A stretch of 64,000 bases of DNA from Actinomycetes bacterium (GTDB lineage: Bacteria; Actinomycetota; Acidimicrobiia; Acidimicrobiales; RAAP-2), in NCBI GenBank assembly GCA_021782915.1, contig JAJXUK010000006.1, positions 1 to 64,000 on the forward strand, read 5' to 3'. Both the position numbers and the translations under genes were made by a program. Below, one piece after another: positions 61,828 through 64,000 of the stretch. Under the pieces are notes generated by a model. It saw nothing but the letters and a program-made list of their open reading frames with translations, searched no databases and was not told the origin of the DNA. Positions within the stretch are counted from its first letter, which is position 1. Each line of letters starts with the position of its first letter.

Positions 61828-62742
61828 ATGAGTACCCCCGACGCCGACGCGCCGATCGCGACCACGGGCCTGACGAAGCGCTACGGCGCCACGGTGGCGC
61901 TGGACTCGCTGGATCTGAGCGTGCGCGCCGGAGAGGTGTACGGGTATCTCGGGCCCAACGGGGCGGGCAAGACGACGACGATACGGCTCCTGCTCGGCCT
62001 GCACCGCGCGAGCGCCGGGCAGGCCCGCCTCTTCGGCCTCGACGCGTTTGCCGACGCGCTGAGCGCGCACCGTCGCGTGGCCTACGTCGCGGGCGAGCCG
62101 TATCTCTGGCCGTCACTGAGCGCCGAGGACACGCTGCGCTACCTGGGACGCCTGCATGGCTCGATCGACGTGGCCTATCGCGATCAGCTGGTGCGGCGCT
62201 TCGAGCTCGACGTCGCCAAGAAGGTCCGATCGCTGTCCAAGGGAAACCGCCAGAAGGTCCAGCTGGTCGCGGCGCTGGCCACCCGCGCTGATCTGCTGCT
62301 GCTCGATGAGCCGACGGCCGGTCTGGATCCACTGATGGAGATGGAGTTTCGCGCGTGCGTGCAGGAGGCGCGTGAGCGCGGCCAGACGGTCTTTCTCTCC
62401 TCGCACATCCTCTCCGAGGTCGAGGCCCTCTGCGATCGCGTCGGGATCCTACGGCGGGGACGTCTGGTGGAGGAGGGAACCCTGGCCGAGATGCGCCATC
62501 TGGCGGCCGTGAGCGTGGAGGTGACCTTCGCGGGCCCGGCCCCAATGATCCCGGCCCTGGCGGGCGTGACGGCCTCGTCCGTCGGGCCGAACGCCGCGCG
62601 ATTCGAAGTCCACGGGCCGGTTGGGCCGCTCATCGCGGCGCTCGGGGGACACGAGATCGTGAGCCTCACGAGCCGTGAGCCCTCGCTGGAGGAGATCTTC
62701 CTCAACCAGTACGACGACGAGACGCGTCGGCGTGATGGGTGA
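61828..62742 (+). CDS. ABC exporter ATPase (divergent from the YbhF-like operon)
   Basis: This 304-residue ATPase has a Walker A motif GPNGAGKTT, a signature region LSKGNRQK (divergent from LSGGQ), a Walker B ending in LLLDEPTAGLDP and a following SSHILSEVEALCDR. The C-terminal 80 residues form a regulatory domain. It overlaps the permease gene downstream by eight bases. The pair resembles antibiotic or polyketide exporters. Confidence 0.9.
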   Translation: MSTPDADAPIATTGLTKRYGATVALDSLDLSVRAGEVYGYLGPNGAGKTTTIRLLLGLHRASAGQARLFGLDAFADALSAHRRVAYVAGEPYLWPSLSAEDTLRYLGRLHGSIDVAYRDQLVRRFELDVAKKVRSLSKGNRQKVQLVAALATRADLLLLDEPTAGLDPLMEMEFRACVQEARERGQTVFLSSHILSEVEALCDRVGILRRGRLVEEGTLAEMRHLAAVSVEVTFAGPAPMIPALAGVTASSVGPNAARFEVHGPVGPLIAALGGHEIVSLTSREPSLEEIFLNQYDDETRRRDG

Positions 62743-64000
62743 GACGCTCCGGGCGCGCGAGCGCCCGTGGAGCCTCGGCGTCGTCATGGCCCGACGGGCG
62801 ACCCGCGACGGCGCGGTGCGCACGCTTGTCTTTGCGGTGGTGTTCGGCCTCTACGCGTGGCTGCAGGCCTTCGGGTATCGGGGGGCCTATCCGAGCCTCG
62901 CCGATCGGCTCGCCTTCGCGGGCGCCTTCGCCCACAACGACGCACTGCGCCTCTTCTACGGGTACCCCTACGACGTCGTCACCGTGGGCGGCTACTGCGC
63001 CTGGCGCGTGGGCGGAACGCTGAGCATCGCCGCGGCCGTCTTCGGCGTGATGTCGGCGGTGCGCGCGCTGCGCGCCGAGGAGGACGCGGGGCGTGCCGAG
63101 CTCGTGCTCGCGGGTGCGGTGCGGCGCTCGCACTACTTCCTCGCCGCGGTGCTCTCCGTACTCCTCGGTGCCCTCGCCCTCGGCGCCGGTGAGCTCGGGG
63201 GCTACCTGGCCGGCGGTCTGGCGCTCGGCCCGTCGATGTACGCCGCGCTCGCCACGGCGCTGGTCGTGCCGGTGTTCGCGGGCCTCGGCGCGCTGGCCAG
63301 CCAGCTCGCTCCCACCCGTCGCGGGGCGCTGGCCCTCTCCCTGGGCGGCGTCGGCACGTTCTGGCTCGCGCGGATGGTCGCGGACACCTGGGCCCCGGCC
63401 GCGTGGCTGCGGACGATCACGCCACTCGGCTGGGCTGAGTCGATGCGGCCCTTCGCGGGCTCCCGGGCGGACTTCGCGCTGCCCTCCCTCGCGCTGAGCG
63501 GCCTGACGCTTCTCGGCGCGGGAGTGGTGGCCCGTACCCGCGACGTCGGGGTCGGCCTGGCCGCGCCGCGGGACCGCGCGCGGAGCCACCGCGGCTGGCT
63601 GGGCGGCCCGACACGCCAGTACGTCCTGGTCGCCCGGGGATCTCTGGCGGCGTGGGCCACCGGCTTCGGCGTCTTCGCCTTTGTCCTGGGCATGGTCTCC
63701 ACGTCGATCTCCTCCGCCGGGGTCTCACCCGAGCTTCGTCGGCAGCTCCAGAGCCTCGGACTGGGATCCGTGTTCACGCCGGGCGGCTACCTGGCCTTCG
63801 TCTTCGTGGTCTTCATCGTGGCGCTGACGTACTTCGTGAGTGCCCAGATGGCCGCGGCTCGCCAGGAGGAGGCGGACCAGGCCCTCGAGACCCTGCTCGC
63901 TCAGCCCGTTGATCGGCGCCGCTGGCTGCTCGGGCGCCAGCTCGTCGCCGCGCTCGGCTCGCTCGGCCTGGCCGGCGAGGTCGGCCTGCTGGCGTGGCTC
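62735..64000 (+). CDS. ABC exporter permease, antibiotic-exporter type (cut off by window edge)
   Basis: At least 422 residues are seen and the frame is open to the last base of the window, so the C terminus is missing. It has about ten hydrophobic segments and a charged loop around RAEEDAGRAELVLAGAVRR, typical of the "exporter of polyketide antibiotics" permease group, with a second similar loop around EEADQALETLLAQP. The ATG at 62735 overlaps the end of the ATPase gene. It forms an exporter with that ATPase. Confidence 0.88.
   Translation, partial: MGETLRARERPWSLGVVMARRATRDGAVRTLVFAVVFGLYAWLQAFGYRGAYPSLADRLAFAGAFAHNDALRLFYGYPYDVVTVGGYCAWRVGGTLSIAAAVFGVMSAVRALRAEEDAGRAELVLAGAVRRSHYFLAAVLSVLLGALALGAGELGGYLAGGLALGPSMYAALATALVVPVFAGLGALASQLAPTRRGALALSLGGVGTFWLARMVADTWAPAAWLRTITPLGWAESMRPFAGSRADFALPSLALSGLTLLGAGVVARTRDVGVGLAAPRDRARSHRGWLGGPTRQYVLVARGSLAAWATGFGVFAFVLGMVSTSISSAGVSPELRRQLQSLGLGSVFTPGGYLAFVFVVFIVALTYFVSAQMAAARQEEADQALETLLAQPVDRRRWLLGRQLVAALGSLGLAGEVGLLAWL

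Overview
The window looks like a chromosomal segment of a GC-rich actinobacterium. Codon third positions are strongly G/C, GTG starts are frequent, and overlapping ATGA/GTGA gene junctions are common. A RegX3/SenX3-type two-component pair, a MarP-type protease and polyphosphate-glucokinase-like and CvpA-type genes all fit Actinomycetota. A deep-branching class such as Acidimicrobiia is my guess, not something proven here. At least nine genes have a TANNNT hexamer exactly six bases before the start codon, the arrangement expected for leaderless mRNAs. I see no CRISPR array, insertion sequence, integrase or prophage.

Layout. 1-5 kb: a drug-export-type ABC pair, serS, and a PhoB/RegX3-type regulator with its histidine kinase. 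5.1-10.6 kb: a tight operon of five type IV secretion/conjugation-like genes (small membrane protein, TrbL/VirB6-like protein, a VirB4 split over two genes, a VirD4-like ATPase) ending in a polyphosphate-glucokinase-like gene. No relaxase, integrase or pilin is visible. 10.6-15.4 kb: an M20 amidohydrolase, small membrane proteins, an epimerase, tRNA-Arg, a DUF2236 protein and OxyR. 15.4-17.6 kb: ahpF and ahpC, which run with oxyR as a peroxide-defence operon. 17.8-25.2 kb: an AIM24 protein, then a complete oligopeptide-type ABC importer in one operon with a formamidase/acetamidase.

25.3-35.8 kb: a catabolic island. It holds a Dabb protein, an endonuclease/exonuclease/phosphatase-family protein, a bicupin and an SDR on one side of a divergent promoter. 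On the other side are a TRZ/ATZ-type amidohydrolase, a sugar-type ABC importer, a creatinase-like M24 protein and an XRE-cupin regulator. A repeated TGTTCAA-type element occurs at three promoter regions of this island. 35.8-43.1 kb: a PAS-GAF-HD-GYP protein, a fused PutA and a PAS-GGDEF-EAL protein. 43.2-54.2 kb: a UDP-sulfoquinovose-synthase-like gene, small membrane proteins, a DUF3445 protein, an acyl-CoA dehydrogenase, a nitrobindin-like protein, an aldehyde dehydrogenase, a MarP-like protease, a GABA-type aminotransferase, tRNA-Ser, tadA, an AraC-type regulator and a glyoxalase-fold protein. 54.3-64 kb: a secreted ferritin-like protein, a 1142-residue secreted Ig-repeat protein, a one-permease/two-ATPase ABC exporter and a second ABC exporter whose permease runs off the right edge.

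The most interesting items are the stripped-down secretion operon at 5155-10623, the leaderless-start signature, the shared operator-like element of the catabolic island, and three enzymes with altered active sites: the M24 protein (Asp to Cys), the HD-GYP protein (HD to CD) and the SDR (YxxxK lost). A perfect 15-bp hairpin also lies inside the start of the oligopeptide permease gene.
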